NCBI RefSeq assembly: GCF_016900775.1 | Contig: NZ_JACJKN010000004.1 | Location: 62,001-126,000, forward strand | DNA from: Olsenella uli | GTDB taxonomy: Bacteria > Actinomycetota > Coriobacteriia > Coriobacteriales > Atopobiaceae | Reading direction: 5' to 3' | DNA: 64,000 bases | Shown: positions 1-8,202 of the stretch, piece after piece | How the letters are laid out: the number at the start of each line of letters is the position of its first letter | Numbering within the stretch: position 1 is the stretch's first letter | Program-made: the position numbers and the translations under genes | The notes under the pieces: model-generated | Database searches by the model: none | Told to the model about the DNA's origin: nothing | Seen by the model: the letters and a program-made list of their open reading frames with translations, nothing else

Positions 1-1
1 C

Positions 2-487
2 CTGCGCTGGGGCAACGAGCACGCCACCGACGAGGAGGTCCTCGAGGCCGCACGCCTCGCCCAGGCCGACGAGTTCGTCCAGACCTTCCCCAAGAAGTAC
101 GACACCTACATCGAGCAGGGCGGCACCAACGTCTCCGGCGGCCAGAAGCAACGCCTGTGCATCGCGCGCGCCCTGCTCAAGAAGCCCAAGATCCTCATCC
201 TGGACGACTCCACCTCGGCCGTGGACACCAAGACCGACCGGCTCATCCGCGAGGGGTTCCGCAACTATCTGCCCGAGACCACCAAGATCATCATCGCGCA
301 GCGCACTTCGAGCGTGGAGGACGCCGACCGCATCGTGGTCATGGACTCCGGCACCATCAACGACATCGGCACCCACGAGGAGCTCCTGCGCAGGAACGCC
401 ATCTACCGGGAGGTCTACCTCTCCCAGAACAAGCAGAGCCACGACGAGCGCGAGCTCGGCGAGCTGGAGGTGAGCGCCGATGAGTAG
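2..487 (+). CDS. ABC exporter half, ATPase C-terminal part (5' truncated by window)
   Basis: This is the C-terminal ATP-binding part of an ABC exporter half-transporter; its membrane domain and Walker A lie upstream of the window. The frame is open from base 2. Visible are the signature VSGGQ, a Walker B ending LDDSTSAVD and the switch histidine region AQRTS. The residue after the Walker B aspartate is Asp, not the catalytic Glu, and the usual switch His is Gln. This is the pattern of the degenerate site in heterodimeric exporters such as TM287/288 (family knowledge). The last codons overlap the start of the next ABC gene by 8 bp, so the two are probably translated together and form one dimer. 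The substrate cannot be told. Confidence 0.9.
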   Translation: MRWGNEHATDEEVLEAARLAQADEFVQTFPKKYDTYIEQGGTNVSGGQKQRLCIARALLKKPKILILDDSTSAVDTKTDRLIREGFRNYLPETTKIIIAQRTSSVEDADRIVVMDSGTINDIGTHEELLRRNAIYREVYLSQNKQSHDERELGELEVSADE

Positions 488-2408
488 GAACATGCACCGA
501 GGCCGTGCGCCCAAGTCCATGGGCAGGACCGCCCTCAGGGTCCTCAGGATGCTGCGCGGCTTCTACCCGGTCATGCTGCCGGCCGTCGCATGCTGCATCC
601 TCGTCCAGTGCATCGTCCAGGCCATGCCCAACGTCTTCATGGAGCGCGCCCTCACCGTCGTGGGCCAGACCTGGGAGTCCGGCGACTGGGCGGCCGCGCA
701 GCCCGAGGTCTTCGCCAACGCCGCCATTCTCGCCGTCCTGTACTTTGCGAGCCTCATCTGCAACGCGGTGTGGCAGCAGTGCATGGCCATTATCACCCAG
801 GGCTCGCTCAAGAAGTTCCGCTGCCTCATGTTCGACCACATGCAGGACCTGCCGATCAAGTACTTCGACACGCACCAGCACGGCGACGTCATGAGCTACT
901 ACACCAACGACATCGACGCCATGCGCCAGATGATCGCGCAGTCGCTGCCGCAGCTCTTCCTCACGACGCTCATGCTCTGCTCCGTGGGCTGCATCATGCT
1001 CTGGTACAGCCTGCCGCTCACGCTCGTCGTGGTGGGAGGCGCCGTCATCATGGCCCTTCTCGCCAAGGTACTCGCGGGGCGCTCGGCCAAGAACTTCCTG
1101 CGCACGCAGCGCGCGGTCGCAGCCGTGGAGGGCCTCGTGGAGGAGGTCATGAACGGCGAGAAGGTCGTCAAGGTCTTCTCGCACGAGCGCCAGATCGAGG
1201 CCGCCTTCGACGAGCTCAACGACGAGTACCAGGACGCCGCCTGTACGGCCAACTCCTATGCCAACACGCTCATGCCGATCCTCATGAACGCCGGCAACCT
1301 GCTCTACGTGATCGTGGCCGTGGCCATCGGCGTCTTCCTCGTGCTCGGCATCCCCAACCCGGCCATCTCCGGCCTGCCGCTCACCATCGCCGTGGGCGTG
1401 CCCTTCCTCAACATGACCAAGCAGTTCGCCAACCAGATCGGCCAGATCTCCAACCAGGTGAACTCCGTGGTCATGGGCCTGGCGGGCGCCGAGCGCATCT
1501 TCGAGCTGATCGACGAGCCGGTCGAGCAGGACGAGGGCTACGTCGAGCTCGTTGCCTGCACGATCGACGCGGACGGCGCCGTCCACGAGTGCGACCGCCG
1601 CGACGAGCGCTGGGCGGGCCAGTGGGCGTGGCGCCACCCGCACCAGGCCGACGGCACGGTCACCTACACCCCGCTCGCCGGCGACGTGCGCCTCTTCGGC
1701 GTGGACTTTGCCTACGAGCCCGGCCACACCGTGCTCCACGACGTCTCGCTCTACGCCAAGCCGGGGCAGAAGGTCGCCTTCGTGGGCGCCACGGGCGCGG
1801 GCAAGACCACGATCACCAACCTCCTCAACCGCTTCTACGACATCGAGGACGGCAAGATCCGCTACGACGGCATCAACATCAACAAGATCAAGAAGCCGGA
1901 CCTCAGGCGCTCGCTCGGCGTGGTCCTGCAGGACGTGAACCTCTTCACGGGCACCGTCATGGACAACATCCGCTACGGCCGGCTCGACGCCACCGACGAG
2001 GAGTGCATGGCGGCCGCGCGCCTGGCCGGGGCGGACGACTTCGTCCGCCGCCTGCCGGACGGCTACGAGACCATGCTCACGGACAACGGCACCAACCTCT
2101 CCCAGGGCCAGCGCCAGCTCCTCTCCATCGCGCGCGCCGCGGTGGCCGACCCGCCGGTCATGGTGCTCGACGAGGCCACGTCCTCCATCGACACGCGCAC
2201 CGAGGCCATCGTCCAGCGCGGCATGGACGCCCTCATGACGGGGCGCACCACGTTCGTAATCGCGCACAGGCTCTCCACGGTCCGCAACTCGGACGTCATC
2301 ATCGTGCTCGACCACGGCCGCATCATCGAGCGCGGCACGCACGACGAGCTCATCGCCAAGCGCGGCACGTACTACCAGCTCTACACCGGCGCCTTCGAGC
2401 TCGAGTAG
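480..2408 (+). CDS. ABC exporter half-transporter (membrane domain plus ATPase)
   Basis: A 642-residue half-transporter, likely the partner of the truncated ABC protein just upstream. Membrane segments fill about residues 30-310; the ATPase domain has Walker A GATGAGKTT near 435-443, signature LSQGQ near 540, Walker B VMVLDEATS near 560 and the H-loop AHRLST. Its catalytic Glu and switch His are intact, so it would carry the active half of an asymmetric dimer. About 50 extra residues (roughly 355-405, rich in Asp, His and Trp) lie between the two domains, longer than the usual linker. Multidrug or lipid export is typical of the family, but the substrate is not shown. The GCGAGAAGGAC word begins on the last base of the stop codon. 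Confidence 0.93.
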   Translation: MSRNMHRGRAPKSMGRTALRVLRMLRGFYPVMLPAVACCILVQCIVQAMPNVFMERALTVVGQTWESGDWAAAQPEVFANAAILAVLYFASLICNAVWQQCMAIITQGSLKKFRCLMFDHMQDLPIKYFDTHQHGDVMSYYTNDIDAMRQMIAQSLPQLFLTTLMLCSVGCIMLWYSLPLTLVVVGGAVIMALLAKVLAGRSAKNFLRTQRAVAAVEGLVEEVMNGEKVVKVFSHERQIEAAFDELNDEYQDAACTANSYANTLMPILMNAGNLLYVIVAVAIGVFLVLGIPNPAISGLPLTIAVGVPFLNMTKQFANQIGQISNQVNSVVMGLAGAERIFELIDEPVEQDEGYVELVACTIDADGAVHECDRRDERWAGQWAWRHPHQADGTVTYTPLAGDVRLFGVDFAYEPGHTVLHDVSLYAKPGQKVAFVGATGAGKTTITNLLNRFYDIEDGKIRYDGININKIKKPDLRRSLGVVLQDVNLFTGTVMDNIRYGRLDATDEECMAAARLAGADDFVRRLPDGYETMLTDNGTNLSQGQRQLLSIARAAVADPPVMVLDEATSSIDTRTEAIVQRGMDALMTGRTTFVIAHRLSTVRNSDVIIVLDHGRIIERGTHDELIAKRGTYYQLYTGAFELE

Positions 2409-2439
2409 CGAGAAGGACATCGCGCCGGGGCTGCCCCCA

Positions 2440-2516
2440 GGTTTCCTGACAAAGGTGACAGGGTCGTTTGTCATGAAAATCATGACAAACGACCCTGTCA
2501 CCTTTGTCAGGAAACC
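2440..2516. repeat. Perfect palindrome, 37-bp arms, 3-nt loop
   Basis: Arms 2440-2476 and 2480-2516 are perfect reverse complements around the loop AAA. The core reads AAAGGTGACAGGGT. The right arm overlaps the last codons and the TGA of the Nudix gene at 2507-2509. A single related unit lies at 45401. There is no T-tract typical of an intrinsic terminator, so a REP-like element that may also end transcription of both converging genes fits best. Confidence 0.9.
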
Positions 2517-3025
2517 GTCCGGCGGAAGAAGAGGGCGTGGGGGTCGCCGGAGGCGGAGCGACGGCGGAACTCGGCGACGGTGGCCATGCGCTCCACCGTC
2601 GAGGCGGCGAGCGGCGCCGGGAGCGCGTCCGGGAGGAACCAGCCCACCTCGAGGCTCTCGTCGTCTGCCACGCGAGGCTCGGAGCTCCCGCCGGGGGCGA
2701 TGCGACACGTGAACGTGAGGTCAAGGTACTGCGTCCGGTCCCCGTTGGCGTAGGTCGTGACGTGGTCGGCGGCGCGCACGCTCACGAGCTCGAGCGGCTC
2801 CGCGTCCACCCCGGTTTCCTCGGCCACCTCGCGCACCACGGTGTCCGCCGGCTCCTCGCCCGGCTCGTTGATGCCGTAGACGAGCGCCCACTCCCCCGTG
2901 TCGGCACGGCGGCCCAGAAGGACGCGGCCCTCCGCGTCCTCCACGTAGGCGGTCACGCCGATGAGCCACAGCAGGTCGTGGCCGATCTTCTCGCGCAGGC
3001 GCAGGATGAACTCGGGCGTTGCCAT
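2507..3025 (-). CDS. Nudix hydrolase
   Basis: A 172-residue Nudix-fold pyrophosphohydrolase. Residues 51-73 fit the Nudix box exactly (G, five residues, E, seven residues, REVAEETGV), so the Mg2+-binding glutamates are in place. Nudix enzymes cleave nucleoside diphosphates linked to another group X; the substrate here is not predictable. The gene follows a small membrane-protein gene on the same strand with a 7-bp gap, so the two probably share a transcript. Its final codons and TGA lie inside the right arm of the 77-bp palindrome, so the very C-terminus has probably been rewritten by that repeat. Confidence 0.9.
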   Translation of the reverse strand: MATPEFILRLREKIGHDLLWLIGVTAYVEDAEGRVLLGRRADTGEWALVYGINEPGEEPADTVVREVAEETGVDAEPLELVSVRAADHVTTYANGDRTQYLDLTFTCRIAPGGSSEPRVADDESLEVGWFLPDALPAPLAASTVERMATVAEFRRRSASGDPHALFFRRTVS

Positions 3026-3032
3026 GGGGAGC

Positions 3033-3239
3033 CTAGTCCCGCTTCCCGGGCAGGCACCTGTCCGGGAACTCGATGCGGACCTTGCCGCCCTTCGCGAAGA
3101 ACAGCACCGCGAGCCCCAAAAGCACGATCGGCAGCAGGCTCAGGGCGCCGAGGATGACGTTCACCACGAAGGACACGATAAGCGATATGACCGCCGCCAC
3201 GAGCAGAAGCGCGGCGATCCTGATGAGGGTCTGTGACAT
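3033..3239 (-). CDS. Small membrane protein, two helices
   Basis: A 68-residue protein with two hydrophobic stretches (about residues 5-27 and 30-47) and a basic C-terminal tail. The ATG at 3239 was chosen because GGGAGG lies 6 bp upstream; an in-frame ATG seven codons earlier has no such site. No family is recognised. It precedes the Nudix gene on the same strand with a 7-bp gap. It may be a small stress or phage-shock-like membrane protein, but nothing in the sequence proves this. Confidence 0.65.
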   Translation of the reverse strand: MSQTLIRIAALLLVAAVISLIVSFVVNVILGALSLLPIVLLGLAVLFFAKGGKVRIEFPDRCLPGKRD

Positions 3240-3311
3240 GGGACCTCCCGTCCGGCTCACTGAGACGAGTATAGCGGTGCCGGCGGCGCTAAACCCGCAG
3301 GTTCTTCTCGC

Positions 3312-3342
3312 TTGACGCCGACGTTGCGTCGCGTTCTAACCT
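3312..3342 (+). promoter_or_regulatory. Possible MerR-type promoter (19-bp spacer)
   Basis: TTGACG at 3312-3317 and TAACCT at 3337-3342 are separated by 19 bp, the long spacer typical of MerR-activated promoters. GTTGC and GCAAC half-sites bracket the -10. The MerR gene starts 25 bp downstream, so self-regulation is plausible. A 17-bp spacing to TCTAAC is an alternative reading. Confidence 0.35.
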
Positions 3343-3366
3343 GAGGCAACCAGGAAAGGAGACCTC

Positions 3367-3759
3367 ATGAACGCACGCGGCTACACCGTCGGCGAGCTCG
3401 CGGACCTCGCCGGGGTCACGGTATTCACCCTGCGCCACTACGACCAGCTCGGCCTGCTCCACCCCTCCCGCGACGCGCACAGCAGGTACCGCCACTACGG
3501 CCCCAAGGACGTCGACCGGCTGCAGGAGATCTTGCTGTTCCGGCGCATGGGGGAGCCGCTCTCCGACATCGCGCCGCTGCTCAAGGGCAGCCGCGACGCG
3601 CGGCGCGCGGCCCTCGCGCGGCAGCTGGAGGCGCTGCGCGCCGAGCACGAGGAAACGGACCGCCTCATCGCCACCGTCGAGCGCTCGATCGACGCGCTCG
3701 ACGGCAAGGCCAAGATGACCGACGAGGAGAAGTTCGAGGGCCTGCGCCACACGGCGTAG
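3367..3759 (+). CDS. MerR-family transcriptional regulator
   Basis: A 130-residue MerR regulator. The N-terminal winged helix-turn-helix (about residues 6-45, YTVGELADLAGV followed by LRHYDQLGLL) binds DNA; a coiled coil (about 75-110) would dimerise it. There is no cysteine-rich metal-binding tail and no TipAS-like ligand domain, so the effector is unknown. The Shine-Dalgarno AGGAAAGGAG lies at a good distance from the ATG. A 19-bp-spaced promoter lies directly upstream. The next gene converges on it. Confidence 0.88.
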   Translation: MNARGYTVGELADLAGVTVFTLRHYDQLGLLHPSRDAHSRYRHYGPKDVDRLQEILLFRRMGEPLSDIAPLLKGSRDARRAALARQLEALRAEHEETDRLIATVERSIDALDGKAKMTDEEKFEGLRHTA

Positions 3760-3774
3760 CGCCCCTCCCCGCCC

Positions 3775-4617
3775 TCACAGCTCCGCGCGGCTCCCCACCT
3801 GCAGGTAGCGCACCCGCTCGCCCAGCTCGTCGCGCAGGAGGGCGAAGGCGTCGGTGCCGGTGCAGTGGCACGTGAGGTAGCACGCCCGGCGCGCGGCGAG
3901 CTCCGTCGCGAGCGAGCGCGTGAGGGCGGCGTCCTCCACTCCCCCGCCGCTCGGGTCCGTGAGGTGAAGACCCGCCACGACCGCGTCGAGCGGCGCGCCC
4001 AGGATCTCCTCCGCCTCGTCCATGATGTTGAGGATCCCTCCGTGCGAGCAGCCGGAGACCAGGGTCCTGCGCCCTCCCTCCTCCACGAGCAGGCTCTGCT
4101 CGTGGAGGAAGCGGTCCGGCGCGAGGTCCTTCTCGCCCTCCCGCCGCTCCATGAGCCGCGCGTTGGACCGCGCGGTCGGGTGCGAGCGTCGCCTCGTGGC
4201 AAACAGCGTGAGCCCGCCGCCCAGGTCATGCCGCTCCCCCACCGCGCGCACGCGAGGGTCCGCCGCGAGCGCCGGGTCGAGCCCGATGTCATGGTGGCGC
4301 GCCGGCGTCCCCGAGACATGCCCCTCGAAGGCGTGCTCGCGCACGTAGACCGGGACCTCCTGGCCCGCCGCCGCGCACGCGCCGAGAAACGCCGCGAGGC
4401 CGCCGCCGTGGTCGTAGTGGCCGTGGCTCACCACCGCGAGGTCCGCCCCGGTCACGTCCACGCCGAGCGCGCGGGCGTTGGCGAGAAACCCGTCATCCGG
4501 CCCCAGGTCGAAGAGCGCGCGCCGCCCGTCGGCGAGCTCGAGCCAGAGCGAGAGCCCGTGGGCCGCCCGAAGGCGGCTCGAGGGCGTCGAGTTCTCCATC
4601 AGCACCGTGACCCGCAT
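3775..4617 (-). CDS. MBL-fold metallo-hydrolase (COG1237-like)
   Basis: A 280-residue metallo-beta-lactamase-fold protein. The dinuclear metal site motif SHGHYDHGGG gives H65, H67, D69 and H70; further ligands are in SGCSHGGI (about 188-195) and LTCHCTGTD near 255. The layout fits COG1237, a group often annotated as dihydropterin-phosphate synthase-like hydrolases; the substrate is not known. A GEKD tetrapeptide (residues 161-164), coded by the dispersed word on the - strand at 4126, sits in a predicted loop before the third motif. It is divergent from the UspA gene and convergent with MerR. Confidence 0.87.
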   Translation of the reverse strand: MRVTVLMENSTPSSRLRAAHGLSLWLELADGRRALFDLGPDDGFLANARALGVDVTGADLAVVSHGHYDHGGGLAAFLGACAAAGQEVPVYVREHAFEGHVSGTPARHHDIGLDPALAADPRVRAVGERHDLGGGLTLFATRRRSHPTARSNARLMERREGEKDLAPDRFLHEQSLLVEEGGRRTLVSGCSHGGILNIMDEAEEILGAPLDAVVAGLHLTDPSGGGVEDAALTRSLATELAARRACYLTCHCTGTDAFALLRDELGERVRYLQVGSRAEL

Positions 4618-4761
4618 AGCAACCTCCGCGTGACGCGATCCTCTTGCCCCACATCATACGCCCGCGGACAACTCCGCCGCGCTCGCCGAGGCGTCGGGCG
4701 CGGCGGCGCCCGGGGGGTATAACCACCTCAAGCGTCACGCTCCGTCACGAGGGAGGTAGCC

Positions 4762-5238
4762 ATGTACTTCAAGAACATCCTGGTGCCCTATGACGAGTCC
4801 GACCACGCCAAGAGCGCCCTGCACATCGCGCTCGGCCTGGCGGGGCCCTACCCGGAGGCGCGGGTGAGCGTGGTGACCGTCATCCCCTCGGCGGCCCTGC
4901 CCAACCCCACGCTGCTCGGGGACGGGGGCATCGGCACGCCCTACGCCATCGCGGACCCCGCGACCTACGAGCGGCTCATGGACTCCGTCGTCAAGAACGC
5001 CTGCTCGGACGCCCAGGAGGTCATCGACCAGTCCCTCGACGACGCGCAGTGCAAGGTCGTGGCCGACGCGGTCATCTCAAACTCGCCCGTCGAGGGCATC
5101 GCGGACTACGTGAAGAGCCATGACATCGACCTCGTGGTCATGGGCCGGCGCGGCCTCGGCGCCCTGCGCGGCATGATCGGCAGCGTGAGCTTTGGCGTCC
5201 TGCGCTCCGTCGACGTGCCGGTCCTCACGGTGAAGTGA
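4762..5238 (+). CDS. Universal stress protein (UspA family)
   Basis: A 158-residue UspA-domain protein. The N-terminus KNILVPYDESDHAKSAL is the usual first strand and helix; the C-terminal GRRGLGALRGMIGSVS matches the ATP-binding loop, though with one residue less between the last glycines than the textbook pattern. It ends VPVLTVK as in many single-domain Usps. These cytoplasmic proteins are induced by starvation, heat or oxidants. A clear GAGGGAGGTAGCC ribosome site precedes the ATG. The gene stands alone between a divergent MBL hydrolase and a converging Crp gene. Confidence 0.93.
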   Translation: MYFKNILVPYDESDHAKSALHIALGLAGPYPEARVSVVTVIPSAALPNPTLLGDGGIGTPYAIADPATYERLMDSVVKNACSDAQEVIDQSLDDAQCKVVADAVISNSPVEGIADYVKSHDIDLVVMGRRGLGALRGMIGSVSFGVLRSVDVPVLTVK

Positions 5239-5283
5239 CGCGACGAGGGCGGAGGGCCGCCACCGCCGCGCCCCCGTCACAAG

Positions 5284-5392
5284 CGCCCAGGCAGAGCCAG
5301 CCGACGCTTTTCTCCCCTTCCGGGGCGGAATGCGTCGGCTGGCTCTGTCTGGGCGAGATGGGAACGTCAGCCCCGGCGCCCACCCGGGCCGG
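5284..5392. repeat. 110-bp palindromic repeat, copy A
   Basis: Arms of 24 bp (5284-5307 and 5332-5355, one mismatch) carry GAGCCAGCCGACG and its complement. The copy continues about 37 bp past the stem, and the whole stretch matches 8205-8315 closely. Its right flank covers the TGA and the last codons of the Crp/Fnr gene (5367-5392). Confidence 0.85.
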
Positions 5393-6044
5393 CGAGAAGC
5401 TCGAAGTGGCTCCTGCGGGTCACGATGAGCCCGTCGCGCTGCATGCGCGAGAGCTCGGCGGACAGGGCGCTTCGGTCCACCCCGAGGTAGTTCGCGAGCT
5501 CCTGGCGGGAGAACGGGATGACGAAGGAGCGCGACCCGCGCTCGACCGCCTGCTCGGAGAGATAGGAGAGGACGCGCTCCCTGATGGTGCGCGGGGCGAT
5601 GTGCATCATGCGCCGCGAGAGCGCGACGTTCTTCTCGGCGGAGACGCGCAGGAGGTTGCCGATGACGCGGTGGTGTCGGGAGCAGGCGCGCTCGCAGGTG
5701 GCGAGCAGGGAGGAGGTCCGCAGCAAGAGGACCGTCGCGTCCTCGGCGGCCACGATGTCCACCAGGGTCTCGCCGCCCGGGATCGCCGAGTACGCCTCGG
5801 CGAAGATCTGCCCGGGGCCGAGATGCGCGAAGATGGCCCGCTCCCCCCAGTAGTAGTTCGCCTCGACGTTCACGCTGCCCTCGAGCACGACCCCCAGGCG
5901 CGTGACCACGTCCCCCGCGCGATAGACGCGCTCCCCTCGCCCCAGCCTCAGCTCGCGCGCGTCCAGACAGGGGAGCATCCCCTCTATGTCCCCGGGGTCC
6001 ACGCCCTCGAAGAGCGCGGAGTGTGAAAGCGCGATGTAGTCCAT
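5367..6044 (-). CDS. Crp/Fnr-family regulator, HcpR-like by position
   Basis: A 225-residue Crp/Fnr regulator: a cyclic-nucleotide-like beta-barrel (about 10-120), a dimer helix, and a C-terminal winged helix-turn-helix (about 179-206, SRQELANYLGVDRSALSAEL). The barrel lacks the cAMP-contact motif of Crp and the N-terminal cysteine cluster of Fnr. It is divergent from hcp and separated from it by a two-fold dyad with FNR-type spacing. HcpR regulators of this family control hcp in response to nitric oxide in several anaerobes, so that role is likely here (inference). Its last codons and TGA lie in the flank of palindromic repeat copy A. Confidence 0.85.
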   Translation of the reverse strand: MDYIALSHSALFEGVDPGDIEGMLPCLDARELRLGRGERVYRAGDVVTRLGVVLEGSVNVEANYYWGERAIFAHLGPGQIFAEAYSAIPGGETLVDIVAAEDATVLLLRTSSLLATCERACSRHHRVIGNLLRVSAEKNVALSRRMMHIAPRTIRERVLSYLSEQAVERGSRSFVIPFSRQELANYLGVDRSALSAELSRMQRDGLIVTRRSHFELLAGPGGRRG

Positions 6045-6058
6045 GGGAGCCTCCCTTT

Positions 6059-6076
6059 ATGTTGTAGAAACAACAT
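6059..6076. promoter_or_regulatory. Crp/Fnr-type operator between regulator and hcp
   Basis: ATGTTGT and ACAACAT form perfect 7-bp inverted half-sites separated by 4 bp (AGAA). That spacing is the Crp/Fnr geometry. The site lies 15 bp before the regulator start and 81 bp before the hcp start, so it could serve both directions. Confidence 0.7.
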
Positions 6077-6156
6077 ACTCCTTCCCCCGCGAGCGGTAAA
6101 CCTTGTCAGGAAGAGGCCGTCCGCCGGATGGCCGCCCCGAGGGCAAGGAGGCCCAG

Positions 6157-7722
6157 ATGGCTACGACAGGAAACGAGATGTTCTGCTTCCAGTGCGAGCA
6201 GACCGCGGGCTGCAGCGGGTGCACCGGGAGGGCGGGCGTGTGCGGCAAGCCCGCCGACGTCGCCCACCTGCAGGACGAGCTCACGGGGGCGCTCGTGGGC
6301 CTCGCGCGCGCCGTGAGCGAGGAGGGCGCCCCCGCCGGGGTCGCGAGGCTCGTCCTCGAGGGGCTCTTCACCACCGTCACCAACGTGAGCTTCAACGCCC
6401 AGACGGTGCGCGAGCTCACGGCGCGGGTGCGCGGCGCGCGCGAGGCCCTCTCCCCCGCCCGCGACGCGAGGGAATACGACCTCGACCTCATCTGGAACGA
6501 CCCCGACGAGGACGTGCGCTCGCTCAAGTCGCTCGTGCTCTTTGGCCTCCGCGGCATGGCCGCCTATGCCTACCACGCCATGGTACTCGGGTACACGAGC
6601 GACGAGCTCGACCGCTTCTTCCTCAGGGCGCTGCGCTCGCTCGGCGAGCGGCTCGGCCAGGACGAGCTGCTGCCCCTCGTGCTCGAGGTCGGCGAGAAGA
6701 ACTACGCGTGCATGGAGCTCCTCGACCGCGCCAACACACAGACGTACGGCGTCCCCGAGCCCACCGAGGTCTCGATGCGCATCGAGCGCGGGCCCTTCAT
6801 CGTGGTCTCCGGACACGACCTCTTTGACCTGCACGCCCTCCTGGAGCAGACCGCGGGCACCGGGGTCTCCGTCTACACCCACGGCGAGATGCTCCCCGCC
6901 CACGGCTACCCCGAGCTCAGGAAGTACCCCCACCTCAAGGGCAACTTCGGCACCGCGTGGCAGAACCAGCAGCGGGAGTTCGACGGCATCCCGGGCGCCG
7001 TCCTCTTCACCACCAACTGCCTCATGCCGCCCCGCCCGAGCTACGCCGACCGCGTCTTCACCACCGAGGTGGTCTCCTACCCCGGGCTCGTGCACGTCGG
7101 TGACGACAAGGACTTCTCGCCGGTCATCGAGCGGGCGCTCGAGCTCGGCGGGTATCCCGAGGACGTGCAGATGACCGGCATCAACGGCGGCACCACGCTC
7201 ACCACGGGCTTCGGGCACGGCGCGGTGCTCTCCGTGGCGGACAAGGTGGTCGACGCGGTGAAGTCCGGCCAGATCAGCCGCTTCTACCTCGTGGGCGGAT
7301 GCGACGGCGCCAAGCCGGGGCGCAACTACTACACCGAGCTCGTGGAGCGGACCCCCGCCGACAGCGTGGTGCTTACGCTCGCCTGCGGCAAGTACCGCTT
7401 CAACGACCTCGACCTCGGCACGGTCGCCGGGCTGCCGCGCCTCATGGACATGGGGCAGTGCAACGACGCCTTCAGCGCCGTGACCGTGGCCTTGGCGCTG
7501 GCCGACGCCTTCGGGTGCGACGTCAACGAGCTGCCGCTCACCATCATCCTCTCCTGGTACGAGCAGAAGGCTGTGTGCGTCCTTCTCACCCTGCTCTACC
7601 TGGGCATCAGAAACATCAAGCTCGGGCCCACGCTGCCCGCCTTCGTCTCTCCCAACGTGCTCGCCTACCTGGTCGAGCACTTCGGGATCTCCCCGATCTC
7701 CACGCCGGAGGAGGACCTCTAG
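6157..7722 (+). CDS. hcp: Hybrid cluster protein (hydroxylamine reductase)
   Basis: A 521-residue hybrid cluster protein, a cytoplasmic Fe-S enzyme that reduces hydroxylamine in vitro and is linked to nitric oxide detoxification in anaerobes. The N-terminal cysteines C10, C13, C22 and C29 (spacing 2, 8, 6) ligate the first cluster and resemble class I proteins rather than the 2Fe-2S class. Hybrid-cluster ligands are visible in GHDLFDLH, HGEMLPAHGYP, TTNCLMPP, GGCDGAKPGRNYY, LACGKYRFN and MGQCNDAFSA. The ATG at 6157 has AAGGAGG upstream; an in-frame TTG 18 codons earlier is less likely. No hcr reductase gene is adjacent. Confidence 0.95.
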   Translation: MATTGNEMFCFQCEQTAGCSGCTGRAGVCGKPADVAHLQDELTGALVGLARAVSEEGAPAGVARLVLEGLFTTVTNVSFNAQTVRELTARVRGAREALSPARDAREYDLDLIWNDPDEDVRSLKSLVLFGLRGMAAYAYHAMVLGYTSDELDRFFLRALRSLGERLGQDELLPLVLEVGEKNYACMELLDRANTQTYGVPEPTEVSMRIERGPFIVVSGHDLFDLHALLEQTAGTGVSVYTHGEMLPAHGYPELRKYPHLKGNFGTAWQNQQREFDGIPGAVLFTTNCLMPPRPSYADRVFTTEVVSYPGLVHVGDDKDFSPVIERALELGGYPEDVQMTGINGGTTLTTGFGHGAVLSVADKVVDAVKSGQISRFYLVGGCDGAKPGRNYYTELVERTPADSVVLTLACGKYRFNDLDLGTVAGLPRLMDMGQCNDAFSAVTVALALADAFGCDVNELPLTIILSWYEQKAVCVLLTLLYLGIRNIKLGPTLPAFVSPNVLAYLVEHFGISPISTPEEDL

Positions 7723-7726
7723 CCCC

Positions 7727-7763
7727 GTGCGGGGGCGGGGCACCCGCCGCTCCGCCCCCGCAC
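7727..7763 (+). terminator. GC-rich hairpin after hcp
   Basis: GTGCGGGGGCGG (7727-7738) pairs with CCGCCCCCGCAC (7752-7763) across a 13-nt loop, starting 4 bp after the hcp stop. No long T-run follows, but the position suits a transcription terminator. Confidence 0.55.
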
Positions 7764-7794
7764 GAATTGACCGATCGAGAGAGGGGGACAGGGC

Positions 7795-8163
7795 ATGTTC
7801 GAGCTGAGGTGCAGGCGCGTCTATGACGGCCCGGAGGCGGGCGACGGGGCGCGCGTGCTCGTTGACCGGCTCTGGCCGCGCGGGCTGCGCCGCGAGGCGG
7901 CGGCGCTCGACGCATGGGAGAAGGGCGTCGCCCCCTCGACGGAGCTCCGCAGGTGGTTCGGGCACGACCCGAGCCGCTTCGAGGAGTTCTCCGCGCGCTA
8001 CCGCGCCGAGCTCGACGCGAGCGAGGCCGCGGCCGAGTTCTCCGAAAGGTGCCGCGCCCTGCTCGCGCGCGGGCCGGTCACGCTGCTTTACGCGGCGCGC
8101 GACGAGCGCTGCAACCACGCCCTCGTGCTCGCCGGCTGGCTGCGCGAGCGTCTCATGGCGTGA
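7795..8163 (+). CDS. DUF488 family protein (YeaO-like)
   Basis: A 122-residue DUF488 protein. Family marks are the N-terminal VDRLWPRGLRRE, the WFGHDP segment in the middle and LLYAARDERCNHALVL near the C-terminus, the last carrying the conserved Asp, Cys and His. The biochemical role of the family is not established. A GAGAGAGGGGGA ribosome site precedes the ATG. It lies 72 bp after hcp on the same strand, but a hairpin separates the two, so it may have its own promoter. Confidence 0.85.
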   Translation: MFELRCRRVYDGPEAGDGARVLVDRLWPRGLRREAAALDAWEKGVAPSTELRRWFGHDPSRFEEFSARYRAELDASEAAAEFSERCRALLARGPVTLLYAARDERCNHALVLAGWLRERLMA

Positions 8164-8202
8164 CGGGGGCGGCCTCGCCGTCCCCGCGCCCTCCCTGTCG
8201 CA

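Noticed and set aside
357-2708. 783-codon open frame on the - strand
   Set aside because: It lies antisense to two ABC genes with clear motifs, is rich in Arg/Ala/Val/His as expected of a shadow frame, and shows no domain.
6106-8118. 670-codon antisense frame over hcp and DUF488
   Set aside because: Same shadow effect; hcp on the other strand has every cluster ligand.
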